Shown here: piece after piece, positions 20,389 to 32,359 of the stretch
Layout of the letters: each line of letters starts with the position of its first letter
How positions within the stretch are numbered: the first letter of the stretch is position 1
Source: Acetivibrio clariflavus DSM 19732
GTDB taxonomy: Bacteria > Bacillota > Clostridia > Acetivibrionales > Acetivibrionaceae
Assembly: GCF_000237085.1 (NCBI RefSeq)
Contig: NC_016627.1
Coordinates: forward strand, 4,256,001 to 4,320,000
DNA length: 64,000 bases
Reading direction: 5' to 3'
The notes under the pieces: generated by a model
What the model saw: only the letters and a program-made list of their open reading frames with translations
Told to the model about the DNA's origin: nothing
Databases searched by the model: none
Translations under genes and position numbers: made by a program

Positions 20389-21330
20389 TTAGGCTATTTT
20401 TGTTTTTTTACTTTTTTGAGCTGTACTTTTTGCTTTTTCTCTGGACTCCTTCTTCGCTTTTAATAACATTACTTCGGTGCTGTTTTTCAATCTGCACCGC
20501 TTGGAAAGTTTCCTTGGATATGATCGCCGGATTGTTACCCTCTGCCAGATAGTATGCATCATGCTTTCCGTTATCCAACAACCGCACATTGCCCATATAC
20601 TTTTCATTACTTAGCATTACGTCAATTGTTCTCTTGGGCCATGCAGCCTTTCGGTAGGCGATTTAATTCCTAGTCGTTCCAGTTCTTTCACAATTCCTAA
20701 AACACTCTTGCCTTGAAGATAGAGGTTAAATATCAATCGGACATTTTTCGCCTCTTTCTCATCAATTGCCAGATTACCATCTGCATCATTAAAATACCCA
20801 TAACATTTTCTATTATATAACTTTGAGGTCCCTTGTGCAGCACGTTGTTTGATACCCCACTTAATATTGTCGCCACGTGATTTATTCTCTGCCTGAGTAA
20901 TTGACTCGATAATTGAAATCATCAATTCGTCATCTATATCGGCTGTATTTAGCGCTTCCTGGTCAAATATGACTGGAACACCAAGAACCTTTAGCTGGTT
21001 CAACGCCTCCAAAACATCCACGGTATCCCGGCCAAATCTGCTAATATTCTTGCTTAGTATAATTTCAATATTACTAGACTTACAATCATTTAGCATACGA
21101 TTAAACTCTTTACGAGAAGAACCTGTCTTGCTTGAAGCAATATCTATATACACATCTACCAATAACCATTTGGGATTAACTGCTGTCATTCTTGTTAGCG
21201 CTGAAACTTGGGCGGTAAGATTTTCAACTGGTCAGCACTGTTTGTACTCACACGACAGTAAATTCCTACGCGCTTTTCTCGTTTCGTAGGCAATGGTGGA
21301 ATATAGTGTATTCTTTTATTGTCAGCCACG
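20389..21330 (-). pseudogene. Serine recombinase (resolvase family), multiply frameshifted
   Basis: Three frame segments together give the first part of a large serine recombinase. From about 21330: ADNKRIHYIPPLPTKREKRVGIYCRVSTNSADQ with the catalytic serine in YCRVST. After a frameshift near 21215 comes the catalytic core (SKNISRFGRDTVDVLEAL) and recombinase domain to about 20617. After another shift or stop comes LSNEKYMGNVRLLDNGKHDAYYLAEG, then a lysine-rich tail. The zinc ribbon and C-terminal part are missing. It is not the same family member as the 32-36 kb recombinases. Confidence 0.85.
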
Positions 21331-21427
21331 ATGAAACTTTCTTGGTTTTAAGTCCATCAATAGATTGGAATTTGTCTACTTTATTAGATGCGTTTAAGCT
21401 TGCTTACCGATTATTTAGACTACACGA

Positions 21428-21652
21428 CTAATCTGAAAATTGTTGAAATAAATTTTCAAGTTCATCTTCATTGTAAATATTTCCATCACTCCTGAATTTT
21501 TCAATTCTAACATCATTATCAGCAAACTCAATTTCCCAGCGTTCTCCCGGCACAGAAACCTCAACCATAATGTATTCATCATTACATTTATCAAGTTTAT
21601 AATAAATTGATGCTTCTTCTAAATGATTTAAAAAATCGATTAGCTTTGTCAC
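21428..21652 (-). CDS. Small acidic protein, possibly an immunity protein
   Basis: A 74-aa acidic protein (LEEASIYYKL; VPGERWEIEF; then RIEKFRSDG and an acidic C-terminus). The layout resembles small immunity proteins found with Rhs/polymorphic toxins in Firmicutes, but no toxin gene is adjacent. A reasonable ribosome site is not obvious; gtgaaataatgtgac precedes the start. It may be an orphan cargo gene left between a dead recombinase and an IS3 element. Confidence 0.5.
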   Translation of the reverse strand: MTKLIDFLNHLEEASIYYKLDKCNDEYIMVEVSVPGERWEIEFADNDVRIEKFRSDGNIYNEDELENLFQQFSD

Positions 21653-21838
21653 ATTATTTCACCTTCCATAATATAAATTATCTGAAATTCAAAATCAGAT
21701 TTTCAAATTGCTTTATGTCCCTATAAAAGTGAATTAGTCTTTCCATTCAACACCCTGACTAATAAACATATTAACATATTTCAGTTATGTTGGTTATGCT
21801 TTGGCCCCTTAAAATTGGACATTAACTTGCTTTTTCTA

Positions 21839-22745
21839 TTACTTTTTCAGTTTTTTGAGCATATTCTTTATATGCCTTTTAGGTGTTTTTAACTTAAGTC
21901 CCCAGTGTAATCTCCTGTTATTGTAAAAATCTTCCCAGTCTAATAAAGCAGCTCTCGCCTCTTCTAAACTGTCAAATTCACTTCTACTCAATAATTCTTC
22001 CTCAAGAATTCCATGATACGCTTCTATATGACCGTTTTCTTCCGGACATCTTACATGAGTAAATTCATGATAAATTCCTTTTATTTTGCAATATTCCGCG
22101 AAGTTCTCACTTATGTATTGAGACCCATTATCGCTCCTTAAAATAAGTCCTAACGGATCAATTCCCCTATCCTTAATTGCTTTATCTAAAGCCCTGACCG
22201 CTTTCTTTGAATTTATACTATAATCAGCATAGCTTCCAACAAGCTCTCTTGTAAAAACATCTATATAATTAATAATGTAAAATGTCCTGCCTTTTCCTGC
22301 AATATAGCCATACTTAATGTCCGTAGCCCACATTTGATTCGGTCTTCCAACTTTTCTGTCATCTACCCTTCTTCTATGTGCATGTTTCCTGTTAACTGGC
22401 TTTAAAAGTCCATTTTCGCGCATCAACCGATATACTTTCTTCTTGTTTATTTTTATCTTGTATAATACCCTGAGATGTGCAGTTACTTTCTTGTAACCAT
22501 AGCAACTGCACTCTCCACTCAAAATTTCCCGAATTATTGAAACTATCTCTTCATCTTTAATTTTTCTACCTGTCTCATCCAAAGAATATCCTTCTGGCTT
22601 TCTTCCTTTTCTGTTCCCTTCAGACGAGTCCCTTCGGTTTCTATTTCTCTTCCAGTAATAGTATGTACTGCGCGCTACTTTAACTAACTTTAATACTGTT
22701 TTCGCAGCATGCCCTGCTTTTATGTATTTATCTGCTACCCCTAAT
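21839..22745 (-). CDS. IS3-family transposase OrfB (DDE integrase part)
   Basis: Catalytic part of the IS3 transposase, normally made as an OrfAB fusion after a -1 frameshift. The frame is open from about 22745 (VADKYIKAGHAAKTV), through a linker, into HTH_21 and the rve core. The DDE residues are D in WATDIKYGY, D in LRSDNGSQY and E in ENGHIEAYHG, with the usual spacing to the end (NNRRLHWGLKLKTPKR). No independent start codon with a good ribosome site was found, which fits production by frameshifting. Confidence 0.9.
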
Positions 22746-23049
22746 CTATCTTCAAGCCCGGGCTCGTTTTTTTTAATAGATCCTTATATATCTTAATTGC
22801 TAATTCTTTTTCACCCAGGAGTTTCTTCAATTCTTCATTTTCTCTCCGTAGTTCATACTCTTTCGAGGTAATGGAGCTTATTGCCTTTGGCGCAAGACCA
22901 TCTACTCCTGTTTCCTCATATTTAGCTCTCCATTTATAGAAGGTATTAGGGCTAATATTATGCTTTCTGCATATCTCCGCTACTCTAACTCCTGCCTCAT
23001 AATCCTTAATTGCTGCTAATTTTTGTTCAACTGTGAATCTCTTCCTCAT
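22741..23049 (-). CDS. IS3-family OrfA (helix-turn-helix)
   Basis: A protein of about 102 aa with an HTH_Tnp_1 domain (FTVEQKLAAIKDYEAGV, EICRKHNISPNTFYKWRAKY) and a C-terminal leucine-zipper helix (EYELRRENEELKKLLGEKEL). ATG at 23049 is chosen because AAGGGGG lies upstream. Near the end it runs through eight consecutive A residues on the coding strand, the probable slippery site that yields OrfAB. Confidence 0.9.
   Translation of the reverse strand: MRKRFTVEQKLAAIKDYEAGVRVAEICRKHNISPNTFYKWRAKYEETGVDGLAPKAISSITSKEYELRRENEELKKLLGEKELAIKIYKDLLKKTSPGLKID
22755..22774 (-). promoter_or_regulatory. Probable programmed -1 frameshift site
   Basis: On the minus strand eight A residues (22774-22767) are followed two bases later by the palindrome AGCCCGGGCT (22764-22755). 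A-rich slippery runs with a downstream structure are the standard way IS3 elements fuse OrfA to OrfB. The hairpin is short and close, so the stimulator role is tentative. Confidence 0.55.
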
Positions 23050-23152
23050 ACTTTCTTCCCCCTTGAACAAATTGTATTACATTTTTATACAATCTGTCCA
23101 ACCGTCTAAGGGGTCCTTAACAGGTTAGCCTATTCAACAACCTTTTTACTGC

Positions 23153-23271
23153 CACATCCAACCTGACCACACAACCTCAAAAACTTCCGAAAAAACATCT
23201 AACCTGACCACTCGCGAAGGCTGACATCTAACCCGACCACTCACCGAGCACTGACATCTAACCTGACCACT
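23153..23271. repeat. Four direct repeats of an IS21-type terminal motif
   Basis: acatccaacctgaccac (23154) and acatctaacc(t/c)gaccact at 23195, 23224 and 23254: near-identical 17-18 bp units with 41, 29 and 30 bp spacing. Multiple short repeats at each end are typical of IS21-family elements, where IstA binds. Degenerate versions occur at 125, 166, 18174, 18216, 20353 and 63508. Confidence 0.75.
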
Positions 23272-23410
23272 TAACTATCAAATACGGCCTTTATGGACTT
23301 GTTCCCGCGAAGCGATATTTTCATGTTTTTCGTCTGGTGGGTTTCATACCCATGTGTGCTGAAAGCGTTGATATATAAGGGTTTTCAGCTCTCTCAATCT
23401 TTTACCCTCG
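23272..23410. repeat. Decayed IS-like repeat, copy C, left part
   Basis: Continuation of the element end after the repeat array, up to the intron boundary at 23411 (tttaccctcg is the flanking sequence). It corresponds by position to 18240-18363 and 205-326. No gene seen. Confidence 0.5.
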
Positions 23411-27212
<3,802 letters not shown>

Positions 27213-27345
27213 ACATCAATACCACGCACTCAACATGGCTCGAGCCGCTTGGATTGATGTCTTGAGCTGTTTTTTGAACCTTACGTTTACGGGAACATAT
27301 CAATGGATTTTTGGCATTTTTCCCGAAAACGGACGTTCAAGGAAA
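27213..27345. repeat. Decayed IS-like repeat, copy C, right part
   Basis: acatcaataccacgcactca-acatg and then gagccgcttggattgatgtctt align with 327-375 of copy A. This is the 5' exon side of intron 3. No gene is evident. Confidence 0.6.
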
Positions 27346-27351
27346 CAAATC

Positions 27352-27371
27352 GACCGGCGTAATCGCCGGTC
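27352..27371 (-). terminator. Hairpin at the end of the sigma/anti-sigma operon
   Basis: GACCGGCG-taat-CGCCGGTC is a perfect 8-bp, GC-rich stem with a 4-nt loop. On the minus strand it is followed by GATTTGTTTCC, a broken T tract. It lies 34 bp after the stop of the anti-sigma gene. Confidence 0.65.
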
Positions 27372-27404
27372 TTCTATATACTTCACATGGTGCAAAATAA
27401 ATAG

Positions 27405-28328
27405 TTATTCAATTAATGATTTCATCATATCAATAAGTTGCTTGTCTGTTTGTTTATATCTCTCAAGGCTTTTATCTTTATCAACAATACTGCCATCCAG
27501 TACAACATCAGCTTCCGCTTCAACAACAATTGATATGCCATTCTCCACATATAACAGCTTTCTCACATGAGGCATTTTTACATGTACATTGATTGGCTCA
27601 TGAAAATCACTTATACTGATCTCTCCGTCTGTTATACTAACATTTTTCATTTGCCCAAGTACGTCCGATTTGAAGTATTGCTCTGCAAAATAAAAGACAC
27701 TAAATCTATTTTGAAATTCCAATGTGTTTTTATCGAAATAATAATAAGCCGTCTGGTATGCAATAATATTATCAGTAACCTCATCTACTAAAACATATTG
27801 TTTTACCGTATAATCGCCGTCAGGTAGAACGGGGTCTTTTATGGAAATTTGTAAAGCAGATTCAACATCATCCTTTGTATATTTCTGTTCCTCCCAACGT
27901 ACTCCGTTATTCTTTATACCTGAATTGATTTTTACTAAATCTATCAGCTTGTTATTGAAAACAAATCCAAATGGTACCTTTGCTGAAGTTGATTGTCTAA
28001 TAATTTTTGATGCATCAACATCGTGATATACCGCACCACTTTGTCCTTTAGTATATGATCTGTCTTGAAGAGGATTTGAATCTCTTGTTGTATTTGGTAT
28101 ATTTGACTCGCTTTCGTTTGTTGTTATGTTCCATATGTTCATATGTGGATAGATACTTACAACAAAAATTAGCATTACCGCGGCACATGCAGCCATAGAT
28201 ATATATTTTCTGAAGTTATTTGTTACAATATGTCGGCGGGTAGATCTTTGTGTCAAGCGATTCATGATCTTCTCATGTAAAGTTTCATCAACCGACAAAT
28301 TATCCATATAATTCTTGTAATCTTTCAT
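27405..28328 (-). CDS. Probable membrane anti-sigma factor
   Basis: A 307-aa single-pass membrane protein. The cytoplasmic N-terminus (about 1-45) is the expected sigma-binding part. One hydrophobic segment follows (about 46-63, ISMAACAAVMLIFVVSIY). The rest, about 240 residues, should lie outside the cell. No zinc-binding HxxxCxxC motif (ZAS) is seen. The start overlaps the sigma gene stop by 4 bases (ATGA), the usual coupling of an ECF sigma with its anti-sigma. Function is inferred from this arrangement and topology; the outer domain is not recognised. Confidence 0.75.
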   Translation of the reverse strand: MKDYKNYMDNLSVDETLHEKIMNRLTQRSTRRHIVTNNFRKYISMAACAAVMLIFVVSIYPHMNIWNITTNESESNIPNTTRDSNPLQDRSYTKGQSGAVYHDVDASKIIRQSTSAKVPFGFVFNNKLIDLVKINSGIKNNGVRWEEQKYTKDDVESALQISIKDPVLPDGDYTVKQYVLVDEVTDNIIAYQTAYYYFDKNTLEFQNRFSVFYFAEQYFKSDVLGQMKNVSITDGEISISDFHEPINVHVKMPHVRKLLYVENGISIVVEAEADVVLDGSIVDKDKSLERYKQTDKQLIDMMKSLIE

Positions 28329-28810
28329 AACAGCTCCTCCTCAATGAATGATTTTAGTTTATGACGTGCTCGGGTGAGCAAACTTCTGACAGTAGATTCC
28401 TTTTGTTCTGTAATCTCTGCAATTTCCTTTGTTGTATATCCTTCATAATAGAATAAATGAATCACAATTCTGTATTTTGCAGGCAAAGACAGGATTGCTT
28501 CCATCAGATAGTTCTGTTCTTCTGTCTGTGCCGGATAAGACTCAAGTAGAGGCACTGTTTTCTTCCACCAACTTGATCGCAAGCGACTTTTGCAAAGGTT
28601 AACGGTTACCCGAATAAGCCATGCAATTTCGTGTTTCGGAGATTGAAAAATCGGGCATTTCTCAATTACCTTGACAAATACATCCTGTACTATTTCTTCT
28701 GCATCAGCTTTGTTCCCAATGATAGCAATAGCAGTTCTATATAGCCTGTTTTCATATTTTAATACAAATTCCTCCATACAATCCTCCGGCCGGAAGGATA
28801 GATCAAGCAT
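28325..28810 (-). CDS. ECF-type RNA polymerase sigma factor
   Basis: A 161-aa sigma-70 family factor. Region 2 is YENRLYRTAIAIIGNKADAEEIVQDVFVKV and region 4 is LPAKYRIVIHLFYYEGYTTKEIAEITEQKESTVRSLLTRARH (each given here as recognisable segments); regions 1 and 3 are absent as in all ECF factors. The start at 28810 has GAGGAGGTGAG upstream. A long leader contains a c-di-GMP-I riboswitch and a terminator (29130-29002), so expression of this sigma and its anti-sigma is probably gated by c-di-GMP. The signal for the anti-sigma is unknown. Confidence 0.92.
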   Translation of the reverse strand: MLDLSFRPEDCMEEFVLKYENRLYRTAIAIIGNKADAEEIVQDVFVKVIEKCPIFQSPKHEIAWLIRVTVNLCKSRLRSSWWKKTVPLLESYPAQTEEQNYLMEAILSLPAKYRIVIHLFYYEGYTTKEIAEITEQKESTVRSLLTRARHKLKSFIEEELL

Positions 28811-29001
28811 CTGCTCACCTCCTCACCCTATATACGCATGAAAGGCATAAAATGCTGCAAGGCGTAAAAAATTTTTAATACCGATAATAATAGCAGAAGA
28901 ACCTTCATAGTTATGTGGCGTTTCAGGCTTGATAAAACTTATAGTTGCCGCATTTTCAAAGCGGGATTAACCATATTTGTTCCTATTTTGCTCAAAAATG
29001 A

Positions 29002-29026
29002 AGACCTGCCAAGGGAAAGCAGGTCT
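29002..29026 (-). terminator. Intrinsic terminator downstream of the riboswitch
   Basis: AGACCTGC/GCAGGTCT is a perfect 8-bp stem with a 9-nt loop; on the minus strand TTCATTTTT follows. It lies 16 bases after the aptamer and about 190 bases before the sigma gene, the layout of a transcription-attenuation switch. Confidence 0.8.
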
Positions 29027-29042
29027 CGGACACACAAACAAT

Positions 29043-29130
29043 GCAGCAAACAGGCTATCATTCTGCTTTTATTAGTACTTTAGGCCCTATGGCTTTGCGT
29101 TTCCTAACATTAGGCAAATTTGCCCTTAGC
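29043..29130 (-). ncRNA. Cyclic di-GMP-I (GEMM) riboswitch aptamer
   Basis: Read on the minus strand, the core GGGCAAA, then ACGCAAAGCCATAGGGCCTA, then ATGATAGCC and a closing TGTTTGC match the c-di-GMP-I consensus. P1 can pair GCAAAT with GTTTGC, and P2 is CCTAA/TTAGG. The P2 loop is not a GNRA loop, which is unusual. The aptamer begins 60 bases after the blaR1-like stop codon. With the terminator at 29002-29026 it should control read-through into the ECF sigma/anti-sigma genes. Confidence 0.85.
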
Positions 29131-29190
29131 TCTGATTTTCTATTTTCAGATTTTCGACAGATAGAAGCAAAAGCCATACTGGGCAATTTT

Positions 29191-31812
29191 TTAATTGATG
29201 TACTGTGGTTTGCTCATAGAAAACTCAATCTCGCCGCGAGAATTAAAAAGAGTCGCGTCTTTGATACCGTTTGCCTTTAAATGCTTAAATAGATTTTCCC
29301 AATGGAGAGTGCGTATGTCATCACGATTCCCATAATGGTCAATTATTTTATCGGCAAGCCCCGGTATTTCCTTTTCCGATACAGGCATCGTGCAGAACTT
29401 TTTGATGGATGGTTGCCAGTCTGCACCATCTTTTGCCTGCTCATATTTTTCAAGCACGTAATTACCGCTATTATCCTTTTTATAAGTAATGGCCGATGGA
29501 ACGACGCTACCACCCACCTCATCCAGCACATTGCCATAAAGCTTGTAGGTTGCGCTGAAGGTGGTCACAAATACTTTTAACAGTTCGTCCTCTTCATAGC
29601 TTCCGAAAATTTTTGGTGCAACTATCGTAAATCCTCGTTGAGGTTGAGAGTTCTTTTCGATTTCAGTAGCGTAGACCAGTTTTTCTATAGGATCGCTCCC
29701 ATCATACTCAAAGTCCGGTAGTTTGACTTCCTGCCTGATTGACAGAGCGTCATACCATTCCTGCGGGGTGAGGGTTTCGTCAGTCACGTTGTTTCGCATT
29801 CCAAGAAGCTCCTTGCATAGCTGCATCATGATATGCCCCCGAAGCCCCTCGGCATTGCCGCTTTCAAACTGGGACAGCATGTATTGGAGCGCTTTCTCTC
29901 CACCGAGCTTTTTAATATTCTCATATTCTTCCTGATGTGCCTGAATATAAGCATACGGATTTGAAGCTTGCTTTGGTGAAGACATTATAATAGCAAGGTT
30001 TTCTTCTACGAATTTTGCAATCTCATTTTCATCCTTCACTTTTAGCAACTCTTTTATTGATGGTTCCAAGCCTCCATTTTCTTTCACTCCTACCGTCCAG
30101 AGTGTTCCAATAAACTCTGCTGAAGCGCTATTTCGGGATACAACCAAAAGCGGGCTGCCCATGCTGCTGGTTTCTTTAAGCCAGCCTTCCTCATCTACCT
30201 GCATTCCGCCAGCCAAAACAACTTTACTCAAATCTTCAGGAAGTAACCGGTATTCCAGTGCATAAACATCAATAGGTGCATCTGCCAAATTATCGAAAGT
30301 TTCTATTAACTCTATCCTTGTTATCTTACTGTCAATAATATTTACTCCTGGGTTTAATTCAAAGTTTGCGATATCTTTATTTATAAATTCCCATGCAAAA
30401 CTGGTGATTTGATCATCATTGTTAATATCATTAGCATTCGAATTTCTATCAGCGACTTCACCATTAATATCACTTATTTTCTCTAATCTAAATAGCCAGC
30501 GAATGTGATGGATTTCCTCGTTATCATACCCTAATGCCAATAGTACATCCCCATTCTTGAGCTGCATCACCAAATAGAATGTCTTATTATCATCATCTGT
30601 ATCGACGCGATAAATCAATTTTATTTTATTGATTGCTTCATGAACATTATCAGAAGGTGAATTGAATAGTGTATACAACTCCTGTCTGCTGATTTTATAA
30701 GGGTCTAATCCACCGTGCATGACCCAATCTTCATCCGAGGACTGTTTGCTGTAGAACACATAGTCGGATGAAATACAATATTGGGGTGCAGTATCCAATG
30801 TATAGCTAAAAGAGTACATAGGTGCTTGGTATAGAATTTCTTTAACGCGATAGGATGAACCGTTAAATGATGCTGTAGACTTAGGATTTGCTACCAATCC
30901 TATTCCAATTGTTACCACAATGATAATTGAAAAAAATATTATCCAAAACCTTGGCTTTTTATAGTTTAAAACATTTTTTATTCTCCCTTTTACATTCCCC
31001 TCGCCAAAAGCAAGTGGACTTCCATTTAGAATATGCCTTCCGGTAGCAAGAGATAATAGCGAATTAGCATAAGGCTTTTTAATATCTTCATTCATTACTT
31101 TCAATACTCTTTCGTCACAAGATAGCTCCATATCTGTACTCATTAATATAAACGCAATCCACACAAGGGGATTAAACCAATGTATGGACACTATTAAGAA
31201 AGCTAATGTTTTAATGATATGGTCTTTCCGATGGATATGGGTTTGTTCATGTATGAGGATATAATTTTGTTCCTCTTTGCTCAATCCAACCGGTAAATAT
31301 ATCTTGGGGTTTATTAATCCAAGCACAAATGGTGTTTTCAAATTCTTCGCTTCATAGATATTCTTTTTTATTAACTGTGCACTTTTAAGCTGTCTTTTTA
31401 ATTGTAAAACAGACACTAAACTGTAAATAAGTAATACCATTATTCCTAAAATCCATATATATGCTCCTATTTCCATATAAATCTGCAATGGATTTACACT
31501 TGCTTCAACAGTAGGAGCAGGAAGTGATTGGCTTACAAATGAATCTACTACTTCTATCCCACTATTAATCTGCGGACTTTGCTGATAGATTATATCATGG
31601 GGGATTGGAACAGCATTCGTATTGCGTGGTATAAGGCTAAACATGCTTTCAAAGGAAAATGGAATTATAAGGCGAAAAGCAACCACACTCCATAAGACAT
31701 AGGAGATGACTTTTGGAGCTTTTTTGAGCAATAGTCTGACAATCATCACAAAAAGGATTACATAGCTTGCCGTAAGGCTCATATTTAAAACAGCAAGAAA
31801 TAGTTCACTCAT
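29191..31812 (-). CDS. blaR1: BlaR1/MecR1-like M56 membrane metallopeptidase sensor
   Basis: An 873-aa antirepressor of the BlaR1 type. The M56 part (about 1-320) has several membrane helices (5-27, 34-52, 113-135, 200-225, 290-308) and the zinc site HEQTH (188-192). A second zinc ligand is likely in the MELSCDERV segment. The remaining ~550 residues are outside the membrane and do not show the SxxK/KTG signature of a penicillin-binding sensor, so beta-lactam sensing cannot be assumed. It follows blaI by 2 bp; signal-dependent proteolysis of the repressor is the family mechanism. It is longer than classical BlaR1 (about 600 aa). Confidence 0.85.
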   Translation of the reverse strand: MSELFLAVLNMSLTASYVILFVMIVRLLLKKAPKVISYVLWSVVAFRLIIPFSFESMFSLIPRNTNAVPIPHDIIYQQSPQINSGIEVVDSFVSQSLPAPTVEASVNPLQIYMEIGAYIWILGIMVLLIYSLVSVLQLKRQLKSAQLIKKNIYEAKNLKTPFVLGLINPKIYLPVGLSKEEQNYILIHEQTHIHRKDHIIKTLAFLIVSIHWFNPLVWIAFILMSTDMELSCDERVLKVMNEDIKKPYANSLLSLATGRHILNGSPLAFGEGNVKGRIKNVLNYKKPRFWIIFFSIIIVVTIGIGLVANPKSTASFNGSSYRVKEILYQAPMYSFSYTLDTAPQYCISSDYVFYSKQSSDEDWVMHGGLDPYKISRQELYTLFNSPSDNVHEAINKIKLIYRVDTDDDNKTFYLVMQLKNGDVLLALGYDNEEIHHIRWLFRLEKISDINGEVADRNSNANDINNDDQITSFAWEFINKDIANFELNPGVNIIDSKITRIELIETFDNLADAPIDVYALEYRLLPEDLSKVVLAGGMQVDEEGWLKETSSMGSPLLVVSRNSASAEFIGTLWTVGVKENGGLEPSIKELLKVKDENEIAKFVEENLAIIMSSPKQASNPYAYIQAHQEEYENIKKLGGEKALQYMLSQFESGNAEGLRGHIMMQLCKELLGMRNNVTDETLTPQEWYDALSIRQEVKLPDFEYDGSDPIEKLVYATEIEKNSQPQRGFTIVAPKIFGSYEEDELLKVFVTTFSATYKLYGNVLDEVGGSVVPSAITYKKDNSGNYVLEKYEQAKDGADWQPSIKKFCTMPVSEKEIPGLADKIIDHYGNRDDIRTLHWENLFKHLKANGIKDATLFNSRGEIEFSMSKPQYIN

Positions 31813-31814
31813 TG

Positions 31815-32177
31815 CTACACCTCCTTATGCTCGTCAATCAATCTTTTCAACTCTTCAGCCTGATGTTTGCTTAATTTTATACCGCTGATAAAAGCTGTTA
31901 AAAACTTCGGCAAAGATCCTCCAAAGGTATCCTCAACAAAACGTATACTTTGCCTGGCGTAATATTCATCCCTTGTGATTAGAGATGAAACCACGGCATT
32001 TTCATTTTGGAAAATGCCCTTTTCACATAACTTTTTCAGTACTGTATATGTTGTGGACTTTTTCCAGTTCATTTCTTTTTCACATAGCTTCACGAGATCG
32101 CCGGAACCTATCGGCTCATTCTGCCAAATTAATTCTGCGAATTTTTCTTCACTTTCTGTAAGCTTATATTCTCTCAT
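31815..32177 (-). CDS. blaI: BlaI/MecI-family repressor
   Basis: A 120-aa winged-helix repressor: YKLTESEEKFAELIWQNEPIGSGDLV, then KSTTYTVLKKLCEKG, the recognition region of BlaI/MecI/CopY proteins, and a C-terminal dimerisation helix. The start at 32177 has AGGAGG (cctcct on the plus strand) upstream. The promoter carries two dyads, so it should repress itself and blaR1. Cleavage by the neighbouring M56 protease would relieve repression. Confidence 0.9.
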   Translation of the reverse strand: MREYKLTESEEKFAELIWQNEPIGSGDLVKLCEKEMNWKKSTTYTVLKKLCEKGIFQNENAVVSSLITRDEYYARQSIRFVEDTFGGSLPKFLTAFISGIKLSKHQAEELKRLIDEHKEV

Positions 32178-32191
32178 GATAATACCTCCTT

Positions 32192-32249
32192 GGTCTATAC
32201 GATATCGACCTTGTATTATTAGTCTATACCTTATAGACTAAGATGTCAA
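32192..32249 (-). promoter_or_regulatory. blaI promoter with two operator dyads
   Basis: TTGACA on the minus strand (32249-32244) is followed by a perfect dyad TAGTCTATA-cct-TATAGACTA (32220-32240), overlapping the -10 region (TAGACT, 17-nt spacing). A second imperfect dyad, GGTCTATA-cga-TATCGACC (32192-32210), lies just downstream. Both half-sites share GTCTATA, suggesting two BlaI dimer sites. Confidence 0.8.
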
Positions 32250-32359
32250 TGGGTATTTAAAAAAAGTATTAGTAATATTTTTAATTGTCAAGCGCTAAAT
32301 ATAATAAACCGCCAACAAAAAGAATGTATCTCATGATTGGCAGCCATCTTAATACGAAC

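Larger units (their letters stand above)
21799..23116 (-). mobile_element. IS3-family insertion sequence (apparently complete)
   Basis: OrfA and OrfB are in the usual order with a frameshift window between them. Imperfect terminal inverted repeats are visible: TGGCCCCTTA...TTGGACAT at the left end (about 21801) and, on the other strand, GGACCCCTTA...TTGGACAGA at the right end (about 23113). A related end sequence is found in the deleted IS3 copy at 62228-62732. Confidence 0.82.

Noticed and set aside
23153..23271. CRISPR array
   Set aside because: The repeats are only 17-18 bp, four in number, with unequal 12-24 bp gaps and no cas genes; they fit IS terminal sites.
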